Of a DNA stretch of 64,000 nt, positions 32,943-43,206 are shown piece by piece. Positions within the stretch are counted from its first letter, which is position 1, and each line of letters opens with the position of its first letter. The stretch covers positions 9,460,292-9,524,291 of the forward strand of contig JAJEKV010000049.1 of NCBI GenBank assembly GCA_021234155.1, in the 5' to 3' direction. The position numbers and the translations under genes were made by a program. Below the pieces are notes generated by a model that saw only the letters and a program-made list of their open reading frames with translations, was not told the DNA's origin and did not search any database. Origin of the DNA: Isoetes taiwanensis (lineage: Eukaryota > Streptophyta > Lycopodiopsida > Isoetales > Isoetaceae).

Positions 32943-33021
32943 TGGATAGATAGATGGATGGATGGATGGATGGATGGATGGATGGATGGATGGATGGATG
33001 GATAGATGGATGGATGGATGA
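32943..33021. repeat. (TGGA/GATG)n microsatellite
   Basis: About twenty copies of the tetranucleotide GGAT with a few GATA variants at both ends. A His/Pro/Ser-repeat open frame on the minus strand across it is a by-product. Confidence 0.95.
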
Positions 33022-33622
33022 GGAGATGGAAGCATTGAAAGGTACAAAGTAAGTTTTGTTATCTGGGATTTACACAAATTCCTCGAGTTGATTTTGACAA
33101 AACATTTGCCCCATGTAGCAAAGGTGGTGTCCGTTAGAATAGTGCTAGTGCATTTAATGAATAGGTCATACATGCATGAAGGGCCCATGCATGTCCCCTT
33201 TAAGCCGTCTTCCTGTCCCTGTAGCCTTGGTGCCTTTTGCTTTTGGTTGCCCTGTCGCTGGTCACTGGCGCATGTTTTCTTGCAATAGAAACAAAGCTGA
33301 TGATGGCATCTCGGCCCACAAAGGGAGGCAATGGTAAGCATGACTAACGTTTTTATATTCTTTTGGCCCTGCTTACGTATTGTCTTCTCTCAGCGCCTGC
33401 TTGAGAGACACTACCATATCCTAAATAGTGCATGCTAGATCTTTGCACATACCAGAGTATGTTGTAGTTACCATGAAAAGCTTGTTGTTGTGGTCCTTGG
33501 CACCTCGTGGAGGTGCGGGCGCTTACTGTGGCGCTGGTGCTTGCATAAACCTGCCCCTTGTTTCACAAGCCTCGACCATGCATCTCGCCCTTATGTCCTT
33601 GTGTTGTATTGGCCCTGCTCCC
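33022..33622 (-). other. Unresolved sequence, possible decayed retroelement gag
   Basis: On the minus strand a LCFYCKK-T-CASDQRQGNQ segment (near 33290) looks like a decayed CCHC knuckle, and further upstream are Gln-rich and Arg-rich frames typical of gag proteins (QGPQQQAFHGNYN near 33490). Frames are broken and no other domain is seen. It abuts the truncated end of LINE-A at about 33622, so the join is a rearrangement or insertion boundary. Confidence 0.3.
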
Positions 33623-34100
33623 CCCACCGAACACTATCATAGGCCTTTGCGAAATCCAGCGTCAAGTACACAATCTGCTGACCTGTTCTGCATGCCCAGT
33701 GAATGCCCTCGAATGCCGCCGCTACATTGCTCAGAATCTGCCTGCCCGAAATGAAGCCAGACTGCATGGGACTAATAGTCTCTTTCAAGACTATACTGCC
33801 GACAGAAGGGTGATGGGGTGCCAATCAGAAATGACAGCTGGCTTCTTCACCTTCGGTATTAACGAGATGCAGCCCGTGTTGAGCCTATAGTCCAATGCTT
33901 ATGCCTGAAGCAGAGCTTCATAGGTCTGCAACACCGAGTCCCCCACCCAATCCCAATATTCTTGGAAGAACTCGACCGGAATGCCATCCAGACCAGGGCA
34001 CTTGTGGGGGGCCAAGGCATGACAAGCCTCCTCAAGCTCCTGCTTTGTGAGCGGGCACTGCAACAACTGCCTCCTCTCTGCCGACACCTTGCATGACACT
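33623..34100 (-). mobile_element. LINE-A, distal segment (start of reverse transcriptase)
   Basis: Continues LINE-A beyond the gypsy insertion. The minus strand reads VSCKVSAERRQLLQ, PHKCPGLDGIPVEFFQEYW, LNTGC-SLIPKVKKPAVIS, SPMQSGFISGRQILSNV and LDFAKAYDSVRW (RT motif A aspartate), then stops matching its sister LINE-B at about 33622. The rest of the RT, including the YADD motif, is missing. The segment begins with the left copy of the target duplication, ACACT (34096-34100). Confidence 0.9.
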
Positions 34101-35464
34101 TGTCGACAAGGGCACAAAACCCAAGCCAACAACACAAGTCTAATGGGCAAAGCTAAAGGTAGAAGATGGTGGTCAAATGATCACGTACTCTCTGCAAGTG
34201 CACAACTGAAATACTCCTCTTTAGTCAATATACAATGACAGAAAACAGATCCGATGAATACTTGTGCCCTGGAGTACTTTAGAACTCAACTCAGAATTTT
34301 TTCTAGGCACAAATCAGCAACTTACACATTTTTATCACACAATATTTAAACAAAATAGAACATTGCCCATAGATATCAGATTGTTAATGCCACCACAGTT
34401 CAAACTTAATGCCTATGATGGAAAGAAAAAAAAAACAAGGCACTGATGATCAACATTCAATAGAATTAATTGACACAATTTCAACCAGCTAGAACATTTA
34501 TTTTTTTCAAAGAATAAATTACATCATTCTCAGCCTATCCACAGTGTATGTACTTGAATCCATTCACATCCACATTAAAATTGTGAAAACTCTTTTAAAT
34601 TAATAATGCCATCAAGTTCACAAACATAATCAGCACAATAGTTCTGCTTGTCTTCCCACACAGTCATTCATCTACTTGCAACAGTAAAAAATTACAGACC
34701 TTCTTCTCCATTCTTCAAGTTCTGTTCCCTACTGACCTCTCAGGCTGGGCAGCTTCCTGCTCCTCCAAAACGACCTGGGTCCCCTTTTCCTTCTCCAAAT
34801 CTGCCTTAAAAAACCTCCACGGCCTTCCTCCTTCTCTCTTCTGCACCAAACCGGCTGCTCCCCTTCCATTACCGGCTGCTCCCCTTCCATTTTGGCTCAC
34901 GTTCTCTTCCAAAAACGTGGGAATAATCCAGACCTTGGACTTCGAAAAAATTGGCCCTTTGGATTTCCCATGGTTCTACTCCTTTTCCATGTTGCATGTG
35001 GGTTGCATGCATCTCCTAGGTAGTGTACATATCAACATGAATGCTTTCAAGCATTACAGCTACTTGAATCCCCCTTTTTTCAAACCTACTCATGGATTCT
35101 CCTACCACAATCTATAGCTCCTATGCTGCCGCGTGATCAGAAAATGCTTAAAAATGCGACCTTGTCTGGCTGCATTTTTCCATGTTGCATTATCTCAAAA
35201 ATATCTAGAGCTAGAGCATATATGAAGCACCTGTACCTCTTGTGGGTTTTTAATCATGCCACATGCTTTTAAGGTGCTAAAAATTAGTCACGCTAGCATT
35301 TGACCTTAGGCACCACAACCAAGCTGGCAACACTGGTCAAAATATCAAAGACTTGCCATAAAATAAAGTTCTGCTCCATTTGAATGCATAGGAACGTCAC
35401 AACACCATCTTTTTATAATGACTTCGTTAAATGTTTGTTTGCGCAATAGTTTGACCGCACAACA
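34101..35464 (-). repeat. 3' LTR of the gypsy element
   Basis: 1364 bp, beginning TGTCGACAAGG on the plus strand and ending CCGCACAACA. In element orientation it is the 3' LTR and follows the polypurine tract. Near-identical to 44375-45748. Confidence 0.95.
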
Positions 35465-35505
35465 TTATTTATCCCCCATACAAATGGTTCCTCGTCCCGA
35501 GGGAC
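35465..35505 (-). other. Polypurine tract and pre-LTR motif of the gypsy element
   Basis: Read on the minus strand, TCCCTCGGGACGAGGAA is followed by TGTATGGGGGATAAATAA and then the LTR start TGTTGTG. The G-rich run is the likely plus-strand primer site. A CTCGGGACGAG-like phrase near the 3' LTR is common in plant gypsy elements. Confidence 0.7.
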
Positions 35506-36814
35506 TTCTTCAAATGACTCCATCACGGTGTGATCCCCAACTAAATCTCTAACCAGCTGCAGCAATATAACTCAACTTTAGTCCCTGTATACATGCATGA
35601 ACCTTAGATGATGACCAATACGCAATTAAAAAGCACATATGCATGCAATGGTATGCAATCATTCTTCAAATGCGTTAGCTAAATCAAATGCTAAGCCAAA
35701 TAAAAAGCATAGTATGATAAAAACTTGACTGCACTTGAATCTCAATGCTACTATGACGATTTTTAACACCATCATTATTAGTAAGCAAAGATCACCCTGG
35801 TTAGCCTATGATGCTCGTGATAAACTCTAGACTGCACTATAATCAGCAAGTATATACTCAGCCTCTTATGGTTGTAACTGCTATAACGAGCTCACTTCCA
35901 TCCTTCTCCCATTTTCTTCCTTTATCACTTTCTGTTATATTTTCAGATTCTTTTATAATCAAGAGGAGTGGTCCACCTAGGAATTGCATGTGGGATTTAG
36001 GTTCTAGAACTTAACCACATTGCATCCCTAGCGAGGCTTAACTCTAAGTACCAATAGTGCCAATGGGATATGAACCCTAAGAGTCTAACCATCCAGCGAC
36101 TACTGCGTTACTTAACCAGCACTTAGTGTCGTACAAGTGGGATATGGACTGAAAAAAGAGAGGGCTCCCCTGGGCTCCAAATTATAGAAAGTTTTGCTAC
36201 ATTTTAAGTTGTAATTTTAGTACCTCTTCATCACCGATGGTTCTTCTCAACACAAGTATTATGAACGCTCTAAACAGTACACAACCTGTGAGGTCTAAGA
36301 GTATCAACTGGCAAATTTTTTGCTGTCACTAATTTATCCCAGCCATAAGCAACTTTAAAACCAAATAATGTCCTCTGCTTAAGAATAATCACAGCATTAA
36401 AAATGACAGTTCCCATGTTAATCCAACCACAACCAAATCCTTATCAGGTGCAACTTTTGTCAATGGCTACAACATTTGATCCAACTTTGACGTTTTAAAG
36501 AATACTAAAATGGAAGATAATGATAAAGAATTCCAATATGAATTTTGACTGCATAATGCTAGGGTGGAAGGATAAAACCTGGTAATTTGTTCCCTTGATG
36601 GCAGCTCCTTTCATCTCCATGTAAACAACACTTTAACCGACTCCATGTGGTAATCAAAATTCAGCTCAACTTATTGAAAAGCATTTTTTTGGGTTTTAGA
36701 ATGTATATCTTCAGAATGCATGCCATTTCGAATTGGATCTATAAACATATCGAGAAGATTTACCTAATGCATTAATCCCCTTGGACTTTATGAATTTTGA
36801 TCTACATCTTATAC

Positions 36815-37013
36815 CTTAAGTACACTGAAAATGCCAAAGGGGTTTTCGTCCCCTGTTGTCTTAATAACAGTCCCTACAGTTGCCTGAGACAGAATGATGT
36901 CCACAAACCCACTTAGATTCCAGCTCATATCATTCAAGCATGTCCACAGCAATGGCATAAAAATTGTCTTCCTTTGGATCAGAAAACTCGAAATCTACAT
37001 CAACAGTTATTTC
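36815..37013 (-). pseudogene. Captured exon of a BCCIP/BCP1-like gene
   Basis: The minus strand has a 199-bp segment bounded by a consensus acceptor (GTGACAG|G at 37013) and donor (AAG|GTATAAG after 36815). It encodes VDFEFSDPKEDNFYAI then, after one frame shift, MSWNLSGFVDIILSQATVG followed by TVIKTTGDE and FGIFSVLK. This matches the conserved core of the BCCIP/BCP1 family (PF13862; DFEFFDPK...WDLSGFVDLIL-QTTVGTVVK), nuclear proteins linked to ribosome biogenesis and export. No neighbouring exons of the gene are recognisable, so this is a captured gene fragment. The frame shift shows it is not maintained. Confidence 0.75.
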
Positions 37014-38046
37014 CTGTCACAAAAGTCATAACTTAATAGAAGTAGTTTGAAGAAGGATTTTATATTATACCATAAAATAACAAATGATGATCTCTAAATC
37101 TGTACTGTTATGCGTATCTATCATCCTAAACCTATCTATTTCCTTAAGCTAAGTTTACCCAAAGTTCCCTCTTTCAAGACTATAGAATCTTAACTCTCCT
37201 CATGCAAGCACCTGCCAAGCCAGCAGATGAGCACAAAATAAGCAATAAAAGCTTAAGATATTGCATATTTGTTGTCTAAATGCAACTCATAATTTCGTGC
37301 CAAAATCAACCATAACATGCAGGGTGAAATTGGTCTTAGATTTGCTCAAGCTTGAGCGAAGGATTAGAAGTATCGGATTTGCTTGCAGCATGTGCCACAA
37401 TGAAAGCGCTGCTGCATTCCAAACCAAGAACCGTAAAGCTACTCAAACTGCTACTCAAAAGTTTAAATATAACTGCTACTCAACACAGTTAAGTGCTCAC
37501 AGAGTTAAACATAGTTATGATGCCGACCAATGCAGAGATTGGGAGTTTATGGGAAAAATATGAGCTACAGAAAAGTGACAGTTAACAGAAAAAGCTTTGC
37601 TCCAAGCTATAATAGAAGAAAAAATAAAGCCTCCTAGAAGTGATGAAATGAACAAAGTCATAGTAACGGTAGCAACATTTATGCCATGGAAGTAGCTGAA
37701 ATAGAATAAAAAAGGGGGTAAGAGAATTCTTAGTCCACAGATCTACATTCTTGCTGAGGTTCTTGTTTTCTTTCAGATGCAGTAGAAACATTCAGAGCTC
37801 GCGCTTTGAAAGCCGATGGCTTCTTATTCTGTCACAGGCCAGTAAAAGAACATGCAACAAATCCCTGAATAGAAACATGATCTGTAGGAAATTTTTTTGT
37901 GTGCAGCAGCCAAAAAGCCGAGTCTGCACCTCAAAAGCAATGGATGCTCTTAAGGGATCAAAACTACCTAGCAGAATATCAGTGCCATATCTCTTTTTTT
38001 ACCTCTGTGTTACCAAGAATTCTTCCCACCATCATCAGCTCTGTGA

Positions 38047-38400
38047 TTACATGGATAGCACTCCAGCAATATTGTGAGTCTGGCAAAACGGCCTCACCTG
38101 GATAGCAGGATAGAAACGGCCTGAAATATCCTGGTTTTGGATAGATTTTACCTTATCTTTGAGACTCGAAGCAGTTTCGGCACATCCAAGATGTTGCCGA
38201 CGAATTACAGGAAGCAAACCCTCTATTACTTTCAAAATAAGCCTTCAACACAACACGCCATAGCCATAACCACCTTGAAGTTGTTGTGTCTTGCAAAACT
38301 GCCATCATCGAGAGCTCAAGAGGAGGTCGCCATCGCCCAGAGCAGGGATTTTTTTTTCTTGGTCTTACTCGTATAATCTTTTCCATCGAGCTGCACGATT
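38047..38400 (-). pseudogene. Exon-like segment near the Helitron-type end, gene unknown
   Basis: Two overlapping open frames on the minus strand run through this region. One starts with ATG (38309) as MAVLQDTTTSRWLWLW; the other reads KVIEGLLPVIRRQHLGCAET and ends near a GT donor-like GTAAAATC (about 38155). It lies about 170-400 bp inside the Helitron-type 5' end, as a captured first exon might. I recognise no family. Confidence 0.3.
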
Positions 38401-38605
38401 ACGCCATAGCCAAGCTTAACCTAGAGCTGCTCCTGCTGCTAACAAAAAAAAACCCTAGGAAAGGTAATTAGGAAACATGCAGATGATGCCACGTGGCTTG
38501 GCAGAATCTCAGCCGCCCAATCTAGGGCGCCATTCAAGACAGACATACACTATAATTTTATAATATAGGATGTAGCTAGTAAGCTAGAAAGCAAGTAAAC
38601 ATTAC

Positions 38606-39595
38606 TTACAGACCATTGGGAAGAGGTTCCAACACAGTTTGCATATGATATAACTTAAGCCTGGAGCCATTAATTCGTGTAGGAAGCTCATAACCTGCCA
38701 AATCCTGCAAAACTACAGACCCATTAGACAAAATCTGCTTCACTTGGTAAGGTCCAGTCCAACGCATCCTTAGTTTTCCTGGCCGCTTCCAATGCTTACT
38801 ATCATAAAGCAACACAAGATCATTCTGCCGAAATTCCTTGAACCTAATATGCCTATCATACCATTTTTTTCGTTGACTTTGTAAGGCTTCTCTTGCCATA
38901 AAAGCATGAAGACGAACCTCATCCAATCTTCCCAATCGCTCTAACCTTACCTTCAGCTCTCCGTTCTCGTCAAGCTTTTGCTGGACTGCAACTCTTAATG
39001 AAGGTATTTCCAATTCTATTGGTAAAATGGCTTCTTGCCCATATACAAGCATAAATGGTGTGGCTCTTGTTGTTACCTTGTATGCAATTCGATAGGCCCA
39101 CAAAGCATCTAGTAGCCTCTTATCCCAATCATTTCGATTAGCATTACATATTTTAGTAATAATGTTGCACAGGGTCTTATTCGTCCTTTCTACCTGCCTG
39201 TTTGCTTGTGGATGGTAAGGAGTAGATTTCCTATGGGATATGCCATACCATTCTGTTAATGCAGCAATTACCTCGTTCAAGAAATGACGTCCACAGTCGC
39301 TGACCAACTTGATAATCACATTTTCATACAAGAAAGAAGCCACACTTGCTGCATTATCATACCTCAAAGCCTTCGCCTCTGCCCACTTCGTTACATAATC
39401 TGTACATACCAAAATATATTCATTCCTAGTCTGCCATGCAGGAGGATTTATTTGGCCTACAAAATCGATGCCCCACTTCTCGAAAGGTAATATGGGAAGT
39501 ATGGGATTTAAGGGCATAAAGTCTCTCCTCGTAGGCCTTCCTATTCTTTGGCAAGGATCGCATTTCTTCACGTAGTCAGCAACATCCTTGTACAA
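38606..39595 (-). CDS. Gypsy integrase (partial polyprotein)
   Basis: A 329-codon frame with KKCDPCQR (the CC half of the HHCC zinc site). The catalytic core has D44 (GIDFVG), D100 (LVSDCGRHF) and E136 (QVERTN), with 35 residues between D100 and E136 (DD35E). A C-terminal GPY/F-type module (MRWTGPYQVKQIL) ends LYHMQTVLEPLPNGL. Oddities: Cys and Arg replace the usual Arg-Gly pattern after the second Asp, and Arg replaces Gly in QAN(G)QVER. About five residues before LVSD seem deleted relative to family members. The frame is open, but upstream pol is broken. The start is internal; the HH half lies in another frame at about 39670-39640. Confidence 0.85.
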   Translation of the reverse strand: MYKDVADYVKKCDPCQRIGRPTRRDFMPLNPILPILPFEKWGIDFVGQINPPAWQTRNEYILVCTDYVTKWAEAKALRYDNAASVASFLYENVIIKLVSDCGRHFLNEVIAALTEWYGISHRKSTPYHPQANRQVERTNKTLCNIITKICNANRNDWDKRLLDALWAYRIAYKVTTRATPFMLVYGQEAILPIELEIPSLRVAVQQKLDENGELKVRLERLGRLDEVRLHAFMAREALQSQRKKWYDRHIRFKEFRQNDLVLLYDSKHWKRPGKLRMRWTGPYQVKQILSNGSVVLQDLAGYELPTRINGSRLKLYHMQTVLEPLPNGL

Positions 39596-39630
39596 TGTAG
39601 GCCACTAATAACCTGCTTGAAGAACCTTCC

Positions 39631-40320
39631 TCATTTGTAATTTTCAGTAGCAAAATGTCCTCCGGGTGCATCATGGCAGGAAGCTATTATAGTTGGTACT
39701 TCATGGGAGAACACACATCGGCTAAAGACATCATCCTTCCCAATTTTATATAAAGTACCCGCTAAAAGAGTAAATGTCGACTTTTGCATAACTAACCTTT
39801 TTGCGCTCTGCGCAGCTTCATATCTTGAGAAAACTCCCATGTGGCTAAAAAATCTGCAATCTCACAATACCAATCAGGAATTGTCGTAGAAAGTTGAACA
39901 AATTTGTATCAAGCAGATCATTGTCCACCCCTTTCTCTGCTTCTACATCTATAATTCTTGATAAATGGTGCAGCAAAGACAATGTGACTTGCCCGGCTTC
40001 ACAACAACACGAATTGGAACTCTTGCAAGATGAGCAACCATCTTGCCACACCCATCCATTCGACAAGGCTTCAAAATAAGATATTTTAAGGCTTGATGAT
40101 GAACAAAGAAAACAAATTCTTTACCTAAAAGGTAATGACGATATTTCCGACGAGAATAAATCATCCTAAGCCTTCTTTCTCCGTAGTAGAGTAATTTTGT
40201 TCTGCCTTTGAAAGTTGCCGACTTTGCGTAATATATTGGATGGTCCCATCCATCTTCCCGCATTTGAGTTAGTATCGCCAATGGCGAATCCAGATGCATC
40301 TACATGTATATGGAACTCAA
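39631..40320 (-). pseudogene. Gypsy RNase H and integrase zinc-site region, frame-broken
   Basis: RNase H pieces (40299-39949) read LAILTQMREDGWDHPIYYA, KYRHYLLGKEFVFFVHHQAL and VVVKPGKSH, the usual family blocks. The first DAS aspartate motif lies just upstream in a shifted frame (GATGCATCTGGATTCGCC read on the minus strand near 40303). Next 39840-39631 gives MQKSTFTLLAGTLYKIGKDD and CHDAPGGHFATENYK, the H-H half of the integrase zinc finger. At least three frame changes occur here. Confidence 0.8.
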
Positions 40321-40559
40321 TGTTCGCTTTGGAAATTTTAGAATAGACGCCATTGTTACAAGAGCATCTTTTAAAGCATTAAAAGCATCTTCACATGCAA
40401 CGGTCCACTTATATTCAATACCTTGCTTCAAAAGGGATGTCAATGGTACCGCTTTTATCTCGCAGATAATGCCGGATAAATCTTCGATGGTAGCCTACAT
40501 GGCCCAAAAATGCTTGAAGTTGCTTCACGTTTTTAGGAGGTTCTAATGCTAAGATAACG

Positions 40560-41280
40560 TCCAACTAAATTTTGGATCTATAGCCAAGCCCTCTCTCGGA
40601 TACAATACGTCCTAATAAAATACCATGAGTTGATTCTGACCAAAGCACATTTTAAAGGATTAAAGGAAATACCATATTGACGACATCGTGCAAAACATTT
40701 TCTCAAGCAAGATCTGTGAGTTAGGACTGTGCTAAAAACAGAAAAATCATCCAAAAATATTTCCATGAACTCCCTAAGATATTCCTTAAAAGCTGCTGTC
40801 ATAACTTATTTGGAATGTCGCAGGCGCTTTACAACCCGAAAGGCATTACGATACATAAAACATCCCCATTCTGTAACAAAAGTAGTTTTTCCCATGTCCC
40901 TTGGATCGATACTAACCTGGTTATAACCCGAAAACCCATCTAGAAATGAGTATAACTCATGCCCTGCCACTGAATCTAAAACAGAATCTGTAAAGGAACA
41001 GGAACCCATCCTTAATAGTGACTGCATTCAAGCTTCTATAATCCACACAAACCCGCAAACTTAAATTCTTTTTGGGCACAATAACAATTGGGGATAACCA
41101 CTCGCTATTATCTACTGGAACAATAAACCCAGCATCTACCATATTGTCAATTTCTTGCTTAACCAGGTTTGAATAATGTGGGTTCATCTTATAGGGTCTT
41201 TGTCTCACAGGTCTGGCGTCTTCCTTCAATACTATTCTATGCATACATAATTCAGGAGAAATACCTCTAAGATCTTGATA
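40560..41280 (-). pseudogene. Gypsy reverse transcriptase, frame-broken
   Basis: Blocks in order on the minus strand: IVLKEDARPVRQRPYKMNP, LRVCVDYRSLNAVTIKDGF (in the long upstream frame), a frame change near 41000, ELYSFLDGFSGYNQVSIDP, TTFVTEWGCFMYR, a frame change near 40845, then MTAAFKEYLREFMEIFLDDF with the catalytic FLDD motif at 40757-40746. Another change follows after LKCALVRIN. Catalytic aspartates are all present. The breaks are small indels. Confidence 0.85.
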
Positions 41281-42264
41281 CGACCATGCAAATATGTCTC
41301 GATATTCCTCCAGAAGATGCACATAGAGCTCACGTTCTTCACCAACTAGTTGAGCTCCAATTTTAACAGTCTTTGGCACTTCCAATGTCCCTAAGTTCAC
41401 CTCTTGCAAGGTTGGCAGTCTAAGCATTTCTTGAAACTCTCCACTTAACTGATTTGCAGGTACTTCTCTCAACTTTGAGTCTGCAATTTCATACCTTGAA
41501 AAATGAGATGGGTAATCTTCCTCTTCCATAATATCTTCCAATGTTTGCTCTACTGTAATAGCCTCACAGCCCACCTCCATTGGTAAATTCATCCATTCTT
41601 CTGCCGCCACGCTAGAGGTATCATCCCTATATGGAGGTATTAATAATTTATCATAACCTTCATTTTCTACCTGCATTAGTGCTGCCTCACAATCGCTAGG
41701 ATCTGACATACAGTCCTCCTCTTCTCCTTCCGAAGAACTCGTACTACTTCCATGATCATCTTCTGTTGGTTTTGGTTTAAGATGGACCTGAGTTTTAACA
41801 GAAAAATTACCATCTCCAATGTGCAAGTACCCTGTTGACCAGTCATGTTTGGCACGAGCCTGCAATAACCATGGCCTACCTAACAATAAGGGATAAGTGA
41901 AATCGCCATGCGTCATCTGCAAGACTACATAATCAACAAAGAAAGTAATACCAGCTATTTTAGTTTTTATTCTTGTAACAATTCCCAGTGGTTTTACTCT
42001 TCTTTGATCAGCCATCCTTACTACAAAGTGCACTGGAGTAGGTTCCGATAATCCCAACTTCTTCAACATTGATTCTGGCATAATATTAACTCCTGACCCG
42101 CCATCGATGGTACAATTACAAATTAGTTGCTCATTAATTTCTGCATCTAAACAGGGAGAACTCATATCAGCAATTATAGGCCAAGCAGAATTAACCACGA
42201 CTTCCTTATGCGTCTTCATAGCTGCCGTTAACACCTTCCTACAACTCGGCGCAAGCTCCAACAA
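40957..42264 (-). CDS. Gypsy protease and N-terminal reverse transcriptase
   Basis: A 435-codon open frame. Residues about 20-130 form a retropepsin-like domain with the active-site-type ICNCTIDGGSGVNIM (Asp-Gly-Gly where many elements have Asp-Ser/Thr-Gly) and the later LLLGRPWL strand. A variable acidic linker (SSTSSSEGEEEDCMSD) follows. The RT finger region starts at about residue 365 (RPVRQRPYKM) and includes CVDYRSLNAVTI. The frame ends prematurely at 40957 after a frame shift inside RT. The first codon used here is TTG; the true polyprotein continues from upstream (LTDLDKQQPSLTFGQ), offset one base from the gag-NC frame. Confidence 0.85.
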   Translation of the reverse strand: MLELAPSCRKVLTAAMKTHKEVVVNSAWPIIADMSSPCLDAEINEQLICNCTIDGGSGVNIMPESMLKKLGLSEPTPVHFVVRMADQRRVKPLGIVTRIKTKIAGITFFVDYVVLQMTHGDFTYPLLLGRPWLLQARAKHDWSTGYLHIGDGNFSVKTQVHLKPKPTEDDHGSSTSSSEGEEEDCMSDPSDCEAALMQVENEGYDKLLIPPYRDDTSSVAAEEWMNLPMEVGCEAITVEQTLEDIMEEEDYPSHFSRYEIADSKLREVPANQLSGEFQEMLRLPTLQEVNLGTLEVPKTVKIGAQLVGEERELYVHLLEEYRDIFAWSYQDLRGISPELCMHRIVLKEDARPVRQRPYKMNPHYSNLVKQEIDNMVDAGFIVPVDNSEWLSPIVIVPKKNLSLRVCVDYRSLNAVTIKDGFLFLYRFCFRFSGRA

Positions 42265-42301
42265 TTGACCAAAAGTAAGAGAAGGCTGCTGCTTATCTAA
42301 A

Positions 42302-43206
42302 TCAGTAAGGATATGGTTTCTCTTGTTCCAGATTTAACACTCTTTTAAACTTATGTTTCTTCTCTCTACTCACATGTTTCTTTGGCACGGACAACTCGTC
42401 ATCGATGATTCGCTGCACCACGCTAGGTTGAGGCAGATCCTCCTCATTCTCAAACAATATTTGAGTATCTAAGTCCTCCTCTTGATTTTCCACTGCGTGA
42501 TTCGAAATTGCACCTGTAGCTTGAATCCCGGATGTACATGCTGCTTTTGAGACACCCCCATTGAAATCCTCCGTTTTATTTCTTCGTTCCCAAGCTTGTC
42601 TTCTAGTCTGCACTTGATATGCTGATGCTTCTGGGTTAGTAACAAAAACTGCCCCTGTGTCTATTATTGGCTCCTTCCCTTTATATTCTACATTTTTCTT
42701 CACTGGTGGTAGCCTATGAGGACAATTATCTTGTGTATGTAGACCTTGGGTTTGACAAATACCACATATAGGCTGATAGCCTACTGGTTTTACAGGGTTT
42801 GGACAGTGAGTTGCAATATGCCCTAGTTCTCCACACCTATAGCATTGAGGAGGTCCTCTTCTAAGTACTTGGGGCCGAGGATCTCTACTAACAGGTTGTG
42901 GTACTGCAGTGTAGACAGCAGCCTCATACATAGGTTGTGCTTGATACCCTGAATATTGAGGAGAGGTAACGACTTGAGTTTGGGGTCTTGTCAACCCAAT
43001 TCCCATTCCTGGACGTAAATGAAAACACTCCTCTGTCCTATGGTTGGTTTTCCCACAGTTCTGACAAGGAGGAGGTCTGAAACCAGCAGGTTTAAAATCA
43101 GCAGGCGTTGGACATTCGTTTGGAAGGTGGCCATAACCTTGCATTTAATGCACCACATGTTTGACCTTTCCTTAGAAATTTGAGGCTTAGATTCCCCTTC
43201 ACCCAA
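42302..43206 (-). pseudogene. Gypsy nucleocapsid with several CCHC knuckles
   Basis: The minus strand encodes CQNCGKTNHRTEEC and CYRCGELGHIATHC (both C-x2-C-x4-H-x4-C), CGICQTQGLHTQDNC (x5 variant), and upstream a first knuckle split by a frame shift (CIKCK / GYGHLPNEC near 43143). A second one-base slip lies near 43195, at the end of the capsid frame. Four knuckles in a row is more than the one or two usual in plant gypsy gag. Confidence 0.8.

Larger units (their letters stand above)
35506..38570 (-). mobile_element. Insert between integrase and 3' LTR with a Helitron-type 5' end
   Basis: On the minus strand the integrase stop is followed by about 35 bp and then TCCTATATTATAAAATTATA at 38570, preceded by A. 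It matches the left end of the Helitron at 18423 and stays similar for about 65 bp (both continue with a GTGT(A/G)TGTCT block and CCTAGAT-GG-CGG). Inside are exon-like pieces including a BCCIP/BCP1-type exon. I did not find the expected CTAG 3' end with hairpin, so the right boundary is unknown and part of this interval may be native gypsy 3' sequence (for example 35506-36200). Confidence 0.55.

Noticed and set aside
32940-33341. 133-codon minus-strand frame with a His-Pro-Ser-Ile repeat
   Set aside because: The repeat half is the TGGA microsatellite. Only the other half hints at a decayed gag knuckle.
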